Below are positions 1-7,044 of a stretch of DNA of 36,787 nt, one piece after another. Numbering within the stretch: position 1 is the stretch's first letter; each line of letters opens with the position of its first letter. The notes under the pieces are model-generated. The model made no database searches, had not been told where the DNA came from, and saw only the letters and a program-made list of their open reading frames with translations. The stretch spans positions 1 through 36,787 of the forward strand of contig NZ_PCDP01000056.1 of assembly GCF_003240585.1 (NCBI RefSeq), in the 5' to 3' direction. Position numbers and translations under genes: made by a program. This DNA comes from Arminella tubonensis (GTDB lineage Bacteria; Pseudomonadota; Alphaproteobacteria; Rhizobiales; Rhizobiaceae).

Positions 1-357
1 GTTTGCTGAGCGATTGCCACGTCCGTGCCCGACGGCTGAGCGTGGTATGATCGGGGAAGGGAGTGCCAACCCCATCAATTGCAGTATCGATTTCAGAAAG
101 CCTTCGGCCTGCCGCAACCGCAGGCCGAACACCATGCCCAGGGACAAGGCTGTCTCGATCGCAAGATCAGAATAGCGAGGCTGGCCACCACGGGTCTTGC
201 GTCTTGGAGCTGACCACATCGCAAGCGCCTCCGGTGTCAGCCACAAGGTCAAGCCTCCACGTCGCCGAAGCCCCGCCTCATATTCCGACCAGTTCGTCAC
301 CTTGAACTTCATCTTGCCGATGTGATGACGGCGGGCGGCATTGCGTTTGAAAGGCAT
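1..357 (-). pseudogene. IS5-family transposase, N-terminal part, frameshifted and cut by the window edge
   Basis: Read on the minus strand from ATG 357-355, this encodes the N-terminal helix-turn-helix part of a rhizobial IS5-type transposase (MPFKRNAARRHHIGK, then WLTPEALAMWSAPRRKTRGG, then FGLRLRQAEGFLKS). It is coherent down to about position 50. There a one-base deletion switches frame between LALPSP and the expected DHTTLSRRARTWQS. The catalytic DDE part would lie left of position 1. The promoter-proximal end of the element is at about 432, where it is fused to an IS6 fragment. The piece is probably non-functional; its family is clear from comparison with the fragments at 16.6-17.9 kb. 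Confidence 0.8.
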
Positions 358-432
358 GACTGCGACAGACCGGCTATTGAGATCCCCGCTCGAATAAATC
401 ACGACAACTGAATGATCCGTGCACCAAAGCCG
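129..432. repeat. 304-bp direct repeat, copy 1 (5' end of an IS5-type element)
   Basis: Positions 129-432 appear identical by eye to 16615-16918, in the same orientation and at a constant offset of 16486. The repeat holds the 5' end of an IS5-type transposase gene and its outer terminus. It ends abruptly at 432, where IS6-derived sequence starts. Identical copies this far apart mean recent duplication or transposition, and they could support recombination deleting the intervening 16.5 kb. Confidence 0.9.
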
Positions 433-816
433 ATTTCATTCTGTCTGAACACCGCGATGAGGCTGCGGGCAGTGCCTGCCTTCTTCGCCCGCACGATCGA
501 GAACAATGGCTGGCCTGAAAAGGTCGTCATCAACAAGAGCGGTGCGAACCTGGCAGGATTGAACATCAACCGGCTGCTGCTGTTGCAGGGATGGTTCTGG
601 CTGATCGAAACCCTGCAGATCAAATATCTCAACAACATGGTTGAGCAAGATCACAGGTTTATCAAGAAGCTGACCCGTCCGATGAAAGGCTTCAAATCCT
701 TTCAGTCTGCGTCAGCAACACCGGATGGCATCGAAGGGGCCCACATGATCCGCAAGAGGCAATTCTCAACCAGTGGCCAATCGGCATTTCAGCAATTCGC
801 TGCACTCGCTGCATAA
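433..816 (+). pseudogene. IS6-family transposase, C-terminal fragment
   Basis: This is the 3' half of an IS6-type DDE transposase. It starts mid-gene at a reading equivalent to DFILSEHRDEAA and, after a frameshift near 465, continues as FFARTIENNGWPEKVVINKS, NINRLLLLQGWFWLIE, VEQDHRFIKKLTRPMKGFKS and AHMIRKRQFSTSGQSAF to the stop at 816. The D-N-E order of the IS6 catalytic core is partly missing because the first half is gone. The family C-terminus (QQFAALAA) is intact, and the element terminus follows at 851-870. It is not functional as read. Confidence 0.85.
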
Positions 817-850
817 GTGTGTCTAGCAATAGCCGGTTCTGCGGCCTTTC

Positions 851-870
851 CAAAAGTTTGCGACAGAACC
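851..870 (-). repeat. IS6-type terminal inverted repeat
   Basis: The sequence reads as the outer end of the IS6 fragment above; its reverse complement begins GGTTCTGTCGCAAACTTTTG. The same 19 bases occur in the opposite orientation at 17893-17911. The end lies immediately next to the stop codon of the BTLCP gene (874-876), so the insertion reached the very 3' end of that gene. Confidence 0.75.
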
Positions 871-873
871 GGT

Positions 874-1464
874 TCAAGTGCCCTGAAATTTCCCAGCACG
901 CGGCCCGGCCAGGATCACTTCCCACTTGCGTTGGTCTTGAAAATTCTGGCGGGCCAGGAAGGTGTAGCCGGTATCATCCCACGAACGGATGCTGTCGGTG
1001 AGATTGTCGAGCACGTAGTCTCCGCCATTCAAGCGCGCCATCAGCACAGCGTGATTGTTGCCGTTTCGGTCCAGCACTACGGCCACAGCAAGCCGGTCGG
1101 CGCGGAATCCGTTGGCAATAAGGGTCTTCTTCTTGAGGAGCGCATAGTGTTTGCAGTCGCCACGTCCGTTGATCGGGAGCGACCAATAGTCAATCCGGCC
1201 GACCGCCGACATGCCGCCGGTTGGAATCAAAGCCGCATTGACTTGAGCATTTGCGGCCCTCAATACCGAAAGTGCCTCCGCGTCACCCATTGCGCGCCCA
1301 GCCAGGGGTGAGCCGCACAACCACGAATATCGATGACAGGCCGACGCGAAACCGGGCGGAGCCCCCACCGACCGGCTTGGGCCAAGGACGGAGCCAGCAT
1401 TAGCCGGCGTACACGATCCAACCACGGCGACGATGGCGCATGCCAGCAACGAAAGAAAGCGCAT
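874..1464 (-). CDS. BTLCP (peptidase C93-like) periplasmic cysteine peptidase
   Basis: A 196-aa protein of the bacterial transglutaminase-like cysteine peptidase family (the superfamily that includes LapG). The catalytic triad is visible: Cys104 in GRGDCKHYALLKKK, His138 in NGNNHAVLMAR and Asp153 in YVLDNLTD. I chose ATG 1464-1462 because it begins a typical signal peptide (MRFLSLLACAIVAVVGSC, cleavage after ANA) and follows a G-rich ribosome-binding site; an upstream ATG would add 21 residues before the signal. It should act in the periplasm; the substrate is unknown. It is co-oriented with the DUF1402 gene and a second BTLCP gene upstream. An IS6 end abuts its stop codon, so the last few residues could differ from the ancestral protein. 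Confidence 0.85.
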   Translation of the reverse strand: MRFLSLLACAIVAVVGSCTPANAGSVLGPSRSVGAPPGFASACHRYSWLCGSPLAGRAMGDAEALSVLRAANAQVNAALIPTGGMSAVGRIDYWSLPINGRGDCKHYALLKKKTLIANGFRADRLAVAVVLDRNGNNHAVLMARLNGGDYVLDNLTDSIRSWDDTGYTFLARQNFQDQRKWEVILAGPRAGKFQGT

Positions 1465-1721
1465 AGAGCCCCCGCTCGCGTTCACAATGAATCGCTTGAT
1501 GCGACTCGCGACGACCAGTTTGAGCATGGACTAGTTACAAAGCGATTACTGGGATTTGAGCTAGGCTCAGGGCCTTCCCCCCAAGAATTGTCGACATCCC
1601 CGAAGGCGCCGTCCAGCACGGCGTTCCGATGTAGCGCAGCGGCGATTCCACCTTGCCATCGCCCGCCTCGAACGAGACCTGGGCAGCCTGGCAAATTGAC
1701 AGCATTGCGTAAATTGGCCCG

Positions 1722-2699
1722 TTAATTGCGTGCTAGGGATGGCTGCAATAGTCCGCGAAGCTCCTGCAACTTTTCATTGACGAGCCAGCCATAGTAATTC
1801 TCCTCCGGCAGTTTCTTGCCGCCGGCGCGATCGGCCGCCTGTCTGAGGGCGAGCGCCCGCCGGCGTGGTTGGCCGACATTGTAGAGTGTTGCGGTGAGGC
1901 CCGGATTGTTGGAAATCTCGAAGCCCTGGTCGCGGTAAGCCTTGATCGCGTCCGCGACAATCGCGGCGATATATATGACGCAGCGATTGGGATCCATGAT
2001 GTCGCGGTAGATGGCCTGCGGATTGTCCGGCGATAGCTTGGCCAATCCGCTTGTGGCATGCACCATGTCGGTAACCTCCAGCGCGGTCAGCGGGCTGATC
2101 TGTCCGAGGCCGAATGTCTGGCCAGCGTAAAAGGGCTGGAAGAAGGCGCGCTGGAACGTCAGGTTGTCGAATTGCACGCCGTCGACGATCTTGCCGCGGA
2201 AATTCACATCCCATACTTCGTCGCGGCATTCCCAAAGTTCGGCGCTGCCCAGACCGGGGTCACAAGGGGCGAATTCGGGGCGCTTGACGAAGGATTGAAG
2301 CTTTGCGCCTTTGTAGCTGAAGGCGAAGTCGGCCTGCGAATAGGCGAGCGCCTTCACGTAGTACATTTTTATGTTGTCGACGATGGTGACGTTATAGGTA
2401 TGCTCGCCCACCAGGGAGCCAACGATGTGAATGGGATCGATCTGGTAGGTCTTCGCCGCTTCCTTGATCCGCGAAATCAGCTCCGGGTCCTTTCGCAGGA
2501 CGGCCATGATTTTCGCATATTTGTCGTCGTAGGTGGTATCGAATGCCTTGGCGCGAATGGCCGAGGCGGCGGGGATTGGCGGCTGTTCCCGGTTTCGATT
2601 GCCCGGAGGCACGTCGGTGACCTCGCGCGCATAACTGATCGTGCCGAGGCAAAGAAGCAGGGCAAGGCCAGCGGCCGAAATTTTTGCTGGAGAAAACAT
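1722..2699 (-). CDS. DUF1402 family exported protein with lysozyme-like motifs
   Basis: This is 325 aa from ATG 2699-2697, chosen because MFSPAKISAAGLALLLCLG forms a signal peptide; an upstream ATG at 2789 would bury it. The body matches my recollection of the rhizobial DUF1402 family. Three motifs are spaced as in soluble lytic transglycosylases: a Glu in VGEHTYNV (about residue 99), FGLGQISPLTA (about 195-205) and LTATLYNVGQP (about 270). By inference it may be a periplasmic glycan-cleaving enzyme, but the domain is formally of unknown function. It lies between the two BTLCP genes on the same strand, suggesting a shared role in envelope remodelling. Confidence 0.8.
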   Translation of the reverse strand: MFSPAKISAAGLALLLCLGTISYAREVTDVPPGNRNREQPPIPAASAIRAKAFDTTYDDKYAKIMAVLRKDPELISRIKEAAKTYQIDPIHIVGSLVGEHTYNVTIVDNIKMYYVKALAYSQADFAFSYKGAKLQSFVKRPEFAPCDPGLGSAELWECRDEVWDVNFRGKIVDGVQFDNLTFQRAFFQPFYAGQTFGLGQISPLTALEVTDMVHATSGLAKLSPDNPQAIYRDIMDPNRCVIYIAAIVADAIKAYRDQGFEISNNPGLTATLYNVGQPRRRALALRQAADRAGGKKLPEENYYGWLVNEKLQELRGLLQPSLARN

Positions 2700-2927
2700 T
2701 CTCGCTTCATCTCGCTCTGATTTAAAGGCGAATGCGATATCCGTGCGTTCCAACTGAACACCTATATCGTCGGACGAGATCGCGTACACGTCTTCGACAG
2801 TGAAATTGGGAGAAAATATGGCGAAAGAGCACCTCCAGAGGGAAACACAAACAGATCGATGGATTGGGAGGGTCGAATGCGGATGGGGTCACAGAGTAGC
2901 CTTGGTTGACCTTACGGTGCCGGCGCG

Positions 2928-3254
2928 ATGAACCACGTTCTTTTGGCCTCTGGCATCCTCCTTGTCGCTGCGCCCGGTGCAGCAGCCCCCACCGTTGCGG
3001 ACGTGCCGGCAATTGCCCGCGACGCGGTTGCACGCCGATTGGAAGAGCCGCCAGGCAATTTTCGCATTGCAGCGATCAAGCCGAGCAGCCGGACGCCCGG
3101 CTATGTAGTCTGCGGCACGATCGATCGGCGGTCGACATCAGGCGGCACCGGGACCCCCGAGCGCTTTTTCGTGATCGTACCCGGTGATTTCGCGATTCTT
3201 GACCGTGACGGCAAAGACCTACTTGAAAACTACTGGTCTTTGAATCACTGCTGA
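2928..3254 (+). CDS. Small exported protein of unknown function
   Basis: A 108-aa reading frame with a plausible signal peptide (MNHVLLASGILLVAAPGAAA) followed by a compact hydrophilic domain containing GYVVCGTIDRRSTSGG and PERFFVIVPGDFAI, ending with a Cys. I do not recognise a family. It is convergent with the BTLCP gene at 3245-3916 and overlaps its 3' end by 10 bases. No strong ribosome-binding site is visible. The signal peptide and amino-acid composition argue for a real gene, but it could be spurious. Confidence 0.55.
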   Translation: MNHVLLASGILLVAAPGAAAPTVADVPAIARDAVARRLEEPPGNFRIAAIKPSSRTPGYVVCGTIDRRSTSGGTGTPERFFVIVPGDFAILDRDGKDLLENYWSLNHC

Positions 3255-3916
3255 CGGGCCGCCCGCACCCTGTTGATCATAGCAAGCTCTTGGGGGGACT
3301 TGCCCGGTTCAAGCCGCTGCCAAGTGTTGGGATCACCTTGCGATTGTCTTTTGATGAAGGTGTAGCCGGTGGCGTTCCAGAGTTTTACATCGTCGACCAT
3401 GTTATCAAGGATGAGGTCTCCCCGGTCGGTGCGGACCGTTAGAACCAGATGACCTTCATTCTCGTGATCAAGAACCACGGTCAAAAGCAGCGCTGAGGCG
3501 GGCCAGCCAGCTTCGACAAGCAGTTTCTTCTTCAGGAGAACATAGTCGTTGCAATTCCCCTTGCCGTCGTCTGGGTAGGTCCACCAGTTGATGATGCCGA
3601 GCTTGTAGATGCCATAGTGATCGTTGTCGGCGACACCGTAGATAGTGTGGTTGGCGAGCATGTCGATCTTGTGCAAATCGCTCCACCGTTCATCCGTCAT
3701 AGTAACGATTAAGGGGCTCAGCCCTGTCATCGCGCATTCCTTTGGCTGCGCGATGCAGAAATCCACCCAGCCGACGGGGACCGAGGTGTTTTCCATTGTC
3801 TGCGCGAAGGGGCGTCGTCGCCAATCCGATGTATTGGAAGATGGCATCGCCGTGCCGGCGGTGTAACAAAGCAGCATCGCGATCCAGGACAGACCGATGA
3901 TATAAAGCAGTCGCAT
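3245..3916 (-). CDS. Second BTLCP (peptidase C93-like) cysteine peptidase
   Basis: A 223-aa paralogue of the peptidase at 874-1464, with the same triad spacing: Cys122 in GKGNCNDYVLLKKK, His156 in ENEGHLVLTV and Asp171 in LILDNMVDD. The N-terminus (MRLLYIIGLSWIAMLLCYTA) is a signal peptide or membrane anchor. Overall similarity to the first copy is low outside the catalytic blocks, so they are divergent family members rather than a recent duplicate. Periplasmic action is expected and the substrate is unknown. No LapD-like or LapA-like partner is in the window. The 3' end overlaps the convergent small exported gene by 10 bases. Confidence 0.85.
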   Translation of the reverse strand: MRLLYIIGLSWIAMLLCYTAGTAMPSSNTSDWRRRPFAQTMENTSVPVGWVDFCIAQPKECAMTGLSPLIVTMTDERWSDLHKIDMLANHTIYGVADNDHYGIYKLGIINWWTYPDDGKGNCNDYVLLKKKLLVEAGWPASALLLTVVLDHENEGHLVLTVRTDRGDLILDNMVDDVKLWNATGYTFIKRQSQGDPNTWQRLEPGKSPQELAMINRVRAARQQ

Positions 3917-4040
3917 GCAGATCTCCTTCGCTGGCCCCAGAAAACCCCAGGAGCCGCAAAAAGAGGCGCAAAAATTTCATTCGAATTTTATGCAAACAGG
4001 CGTTTCTTGCCGCCGATGCAGCCGCGTACTTACTGTTCGG

Positions 4041-4278
4041 TTAAGTGTAGCAAATCCACGATGCGCCGGTGGCAAGGTCGGACAGGAAGAGGAAAAGCCA
4101 GCCTCGCAGCGAAACGGATGACGGCTCCTGCCAGTTCCCGGTACAGCATCAGGCCAGCCGCCATCAGGAGGACGGTCGTCCGGAAGAAAGTTGCGAACTC
4201 GGAATTGACATTGTCGTCGCCCACCTTTGCGACCGTCAGGGCTGCAAACCCCTGAGAAAAAGCGCCCAAAGCGGTCAT
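4041..4278 (-). pseudogene. EamA-family transporter remnant, frameshifted and truncated
   Basis: Reading from ATG 4278-4276 gives the start of a short EamA-type membrane protein (FAALTVAKVGDDNVNSEFAT, FFRTTVLLMAAGLM). Near 4122 the frame breaks. In the next frame the family sequence resumes as VSLRGWLFLFLSDLATGASW, then ICYT and a stop at 4041. Short EamA proteins are about 140 aa, so roughly half is lost downstream as well. It is a decayed drug/metabolite transporter gene; the family is clear from the conserved VNS-ATxxRTT and LATGASW blocks. Confidence 0.75.
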
Positions 4279-4776
4279 CTGGTAGGTAGGTTCCTCATCT
4301 TCAGCTCACTTGGCCGTTGAAGCGGATCAACAAAACTCCACCGAGTAGCCCGGCTATTGAGGCAACAAGAGAAATCTGCATAACCGGCCGAAATCCTCCA
4401 TCGTCCGCGCTCCTCGACCGATACCTGCTCCGAAGAAGACGACGATATAGGGTCTGCCCCGTCTCCTCAGGTGGCGGCTTCAGAGCCTCTTCCGTCGCGA
4501 TTTCGTGGCTCGGCGCAGGAAGTTCGCTTGCGTGCCGCGGGAATTTCAAGCCAGCCAAAATGGGTCTGATGGACTTACGGCGTTCATGATGCCGGCGGCC
4601 TTGGCCGCATGACGGTAGAGCGGTGCGCACCCGCTCAACCCGTTTACCTTGCGCGGCGCCTTGTCGCGCGGCTTCATGTGAATGCGGCCCGGCGGCGCAC
4701 CGAGAACGCCCGCGAGCGCGCGTCCGAGTGCCGCGCGCATAAAGAACTGAGGCGTGAATCTCTACCGCTTGACCCC
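4279..4776. other. About 500 bp without a recognised gene
   Basis: No frame here gives a protein I recognise. A minus-strand frame ending at 4301 has a hydrophobic C-terminus (QISLVASIAGLLGGVLLIRF) and may be the tail of a lost membrane-protein gene. Its N-terminal two-thirds is Arg-rich and looks non-coding. The stretch lies between the decayed EamA gene and the response-regulator stop codon, and is probably degenerate. Confidence 0.4.
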
Positions 4777-5415
4777 TCAACTCGGCAGTTTCAATCGAAC
4801 CCAGATCCTCACCAGATCAGCCACGGATTTCGCATTCATCTTGCGCATGACCTGGCTTCGGCGAACCTTGACGGTAATTTCGCTGACACCGAGATCGCCG
4901 GCGATCTGTTTGTTGAGAAGCCCCTGAACGACAAGTTCCATGACAACCCGCTCGCCAGGAGTGAGTGTATGCCAAAGCTCTCGCAGGTCCGTGGATATGC
5001 TTTCCTCCTTCCGCTGCAAACGATCTTGCTCGATGCCGTGCTGGATCGCGTCGAGCAGGTCCTGGTCACGAAAGGGCTTGGTCAGAAACTCAATAGCGCC
5101 GTTCTTCATGGCCCTGACCGACATAGCGATATCGCCGTGGCCCGTGATGAAGATGACGGGCAGGCGAACACCCAGTGTCTTCATCTGTTGCTGAAACTCC
5201 AGGCCACTTTGTCCTGGCATCCGTACGTCGAGCACAAGGCATCCGGGCGCGTCGGCGACAGGCGTGCTCAAGAACTCCTGTATCGATCCGTAGGACCGGA
5301 CAGTCAGCCCCACGGATGCAAGCAGGTCCTCCAACGCGACGCGCACAGATCTGTCATCGTCGATCACGTAAACGATCGGCTCATTTGCATCGATGCTCTG
5401 CCCAGCGGTTGTCAT
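4777..5415 (-). CDS. FixJ/StyR-type two-component response regulator
   Basis: A 212-aa protein with an N-terminal receiver domain (acidic DD at 19-20, phospho-acceptor Asp63 in VLDVRMPG, Thr91 in FITGHGD, Lys113 in LTKPF) and a C-terminal LuxR-type helix-turn-helix (about 145-205: LTPGERVVMELVVQGLLNKQ, then VSEITVKVRRSQVMRKM). The IAxxLGVSEITVKVRRxxVMRKM pattern is that of the FixJ/TodT/StyR branch. Its start overlaps the stop of the histidine kinase gene by 4 bases (ATGA), so the pair is translationally coupled. It probably controls the divergent ABC transporter; a candidate operator lies at 6663-6680. Confidence 0.93.
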   Translation of the reverse strand: MTTAGQSIDANEPIVYVIDDDRSVRVALEDLLASVGLTVRSYGSIQEFLSTPVADAPGCLVLDVRMPGQSGLEFQQQMKTLGVRLPVIFITGHGDIAMSVRAMKNGAIEFLTKPFRDQDLLDAIQHGIEQDRLQRKEESISTDLRELWHTLTPGERVVMELVVQGLLNKQIAGDLGVSEITVKVRRSQVMRKMNAKSVADLVRIWVRLKLPS

Positions 5416-6482
5416 GTCTCATTTTCCTCGGCGGCCGGCAGGCTGAATTGGACGATGGTGCCCATGCGGGGCGCGGATGTCACCGAGATGCGGCCTCCGT
5501 GCGCTTCGATGATCGAGCGGCTGATGGTCAAGCCGATCCCCATGCCGCTTTCCTTGGTGGTCCAGAACGCTTCGAACAGATGATCAATCGTCGTCTGCTT
5601 CATTCCACTGCCAGAATCGGCAACGGCAAACACGACCCTACCTTCGTCATCGCGAGACGATGATACTGCCAACTCCCTCTTGAAACTGGGAACGCCAGTC
5701 ATCGCTTCGATGGCATTGAGCAGCAGATTGCTGATCACCTGCTGGATCTGGATCTTGTCGGCCATCACCGATGGTAGATCCTCTGCAAGGTTCATTTGCA
5801 GAGAAACGCTGTTGCGCTCGATCTCATGCTCAGCCATCCCGACCGCTTCGGCGGCCGCCTCGTTGAGATCGAAGCGTTCTTGGTGCGGAGGCTCGCTCTT
5901 TGCCAGGCGACGCACGCGCACGATGACGTCGCTCGCGCGTTTCGCGTCGCTGACGATCCGTTCGGCCGCCAGTCGCGCTCTTTCGAGGTTGGGAGGAGCA
6001 TGATCGAGCCAGCGGCGGCAGGCGTCCGCGCTGGTTGCCATCCCCGCCAAAGGCTGATTGACCTCATGGGCGATCGAGGCGGTTAGTTCGCCAAGCCGGG
6101 TCAGGCGTGCCATGCGCGCAAACTGCTCCTGCGCGTCGTAAACAGCCGCCTGCGCGGCCACGGTTTTCAGGGCAAGGTAAGTGGTGATGCCGATGGCGCA
6201 GGTGCTGATGCCGCAGTTGAAGAGCCCCGCTTCAAAGGATCCGCGCCGCGTCAGAAACAGGCTTAGCACCGTGAGGCCGATGCAAATGGATGCAAGAACG
6301 ACGACGCCGCGCGTCGACAGGAATCCGATCGCGATGAGAATGACCGCGATGTAAAAGACCGCAAAGGCGATCTCGAAGTTCGTGACCGTATCGGCCACAA
6401 AAATGCAGATCAGCAAAGACGCGATAAAGGCGGCCCTCAGCTTCGGCCTATTTTGCTCTTTGGAAAACATAGCGTGTTTCAT
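5412..6482 (-). CDS. Membrane sensor histidine kinase
   Basis: A 356-aa protein. Residues about 15-110 hold four to five hydrophobic segments with very short loops, so it has a membrane-embedded sensing region rather than a periplasmic domain. A short linker leads to the H box (His139 in TASIAHEVNQPLAGM). The catalytic domain follows: N box (QVISNLLLNAIEAM), G1 (DSGSGM), F box (FEAFWTTK) and G2 (GMGIGLTISRSI). The HEVNQPL form is typical of FixL/TodS-like kinases partnered with FixJ-type regulators. It is the first gene of a two-gene operon, divergent from the ABC permease gene. Confidence 0.92.
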   Translation of the reverse strand: MKHAMFSKEQNRPKLRAAFIASLLICIFVADTVTNFEIAFAVFYIAVILIAIGFLSTRGVVVLASICIGLTVLSLFLTRRGSFEAGLFNCGISTCAIGITTYLALKTVAAQAAVYDAQEQFARMARLTRLGELTASIAHEVNQPLAGMATSADACRRWLDHAPPNLERARLAAERIVSDAKRASDVIVRVRRLAKSEPPHQERFDLNEAAAEAVGMAEHEIERNSVSLQMNLAEDLPSVMADKIQIQQVISNLLLNAIEAMTGVPSFKRELAVSSSRDDEGRVVFAVADSGSGMKQTTIDHLFEAFWTTKESGMGIGLTISRSIIEAHGGRISVTSAPRMGTIVQFSLPAAEENET

Positions 6483-6622
6483 CGTCTCGCGGCCATGACT
6501 GTTGCTTCACCCGATGTGTCCTGCTCGACGGTCCGACAGATCGAGCATCTCCGCAAGCCTGCTCGTCGGTATCGAGGGCCGGGACAGGTCGCCGGCTTCT
6601 TCCCATTCAGCTAAACGAGATG

Positions 6623-6636
6623 TGTTCGATCGAACA
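6623..6636. promoter_or_regulatory. Perfect 14-bp palindrome in the divergent intergenic region
   Basis: TGTTCGATCGAACA is perfectly self-complementary. It lies about 140 bp upstream of the kinase gene and about 410 bp upstream of the proposed permease start. A dimeric regulator could bind it. The regulator is unknown. Confidence 0.4.
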
Positions 6637-6662
6637 GCCGTAACCCACCCATCATCCCATCA

Positions 6663-6680
6663 AATATACCAAGGTATATT
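6663..6680. promoter_or_regulatory. StyR/TodT-like 8-2-8 inverted repeat, candidate operator
   Basis: AATATACC-AA-GGTATATT is a perfect inverted repeat with a 2-base centre. Its layout resembles the boxes bound by FixJ/NarL-class regulators StyR and TodT (ATAAACCATGGTTTAT type). A regulator of that same class is encoded next door (4777-5415). The site sits between the kinase operon and the ABC transporter operon, as expected for control of one or both. Binding is an inference. Confidence 0.5.
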
Positions 6681-7044
6681 GTCTGTATGCCTAAGCGTTC
6701 TCCGCCTTACCCCATTCAACGTGGCGCAAGGCGTGCAGCTATTCTATAGCTTTCTTGTGTCCAGCTGGACGCCTAAAGCAACCTCGCGCGGACAATCAAA
6801 GGAAGTTTGAACCGATGGCCAACGGCACGTAGTCCGCGGACCTGCACGATGAATCGCCCATGCGATTTTTCGAGTGAAGCGCCGCTCATCTCCTCAAACT
6901 TATCCCGACACAGTCGTCATCCGGCCGTCTGATTACGCGGCCGGCCGCTTCGCTCGCACATTTGCCGCACACCTGAGCCAGGCGTCCTTCACAACCCTCC
7001 AATGGCATGTTCGTCACTCCGTTCAACGCCTTGGGACGCGAAAC

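Noticed and set aside
2058..2720. 220-codon plus-strand frame opposite DUF1402
   Set aside because: No ribosome-binding site or signal; the minus frame has a signal peptide and coherent motifs.
4301..4780. 159-codon minus-strand frame with a hydrophobic C-terminus
   Set aside because: Most of it is Arg/His/Ser-rich and looks non-coding; only the last about 25 residues look like a membrane helix, not enough to call a gene.
6874..7044. N-terminal extension of the ABC permease from a GTG start
   Set aside because: The 57 extra residues are Arg/Ser-rich and unlike the family; internal ATGs at 7045 and 7057 give the normal start.
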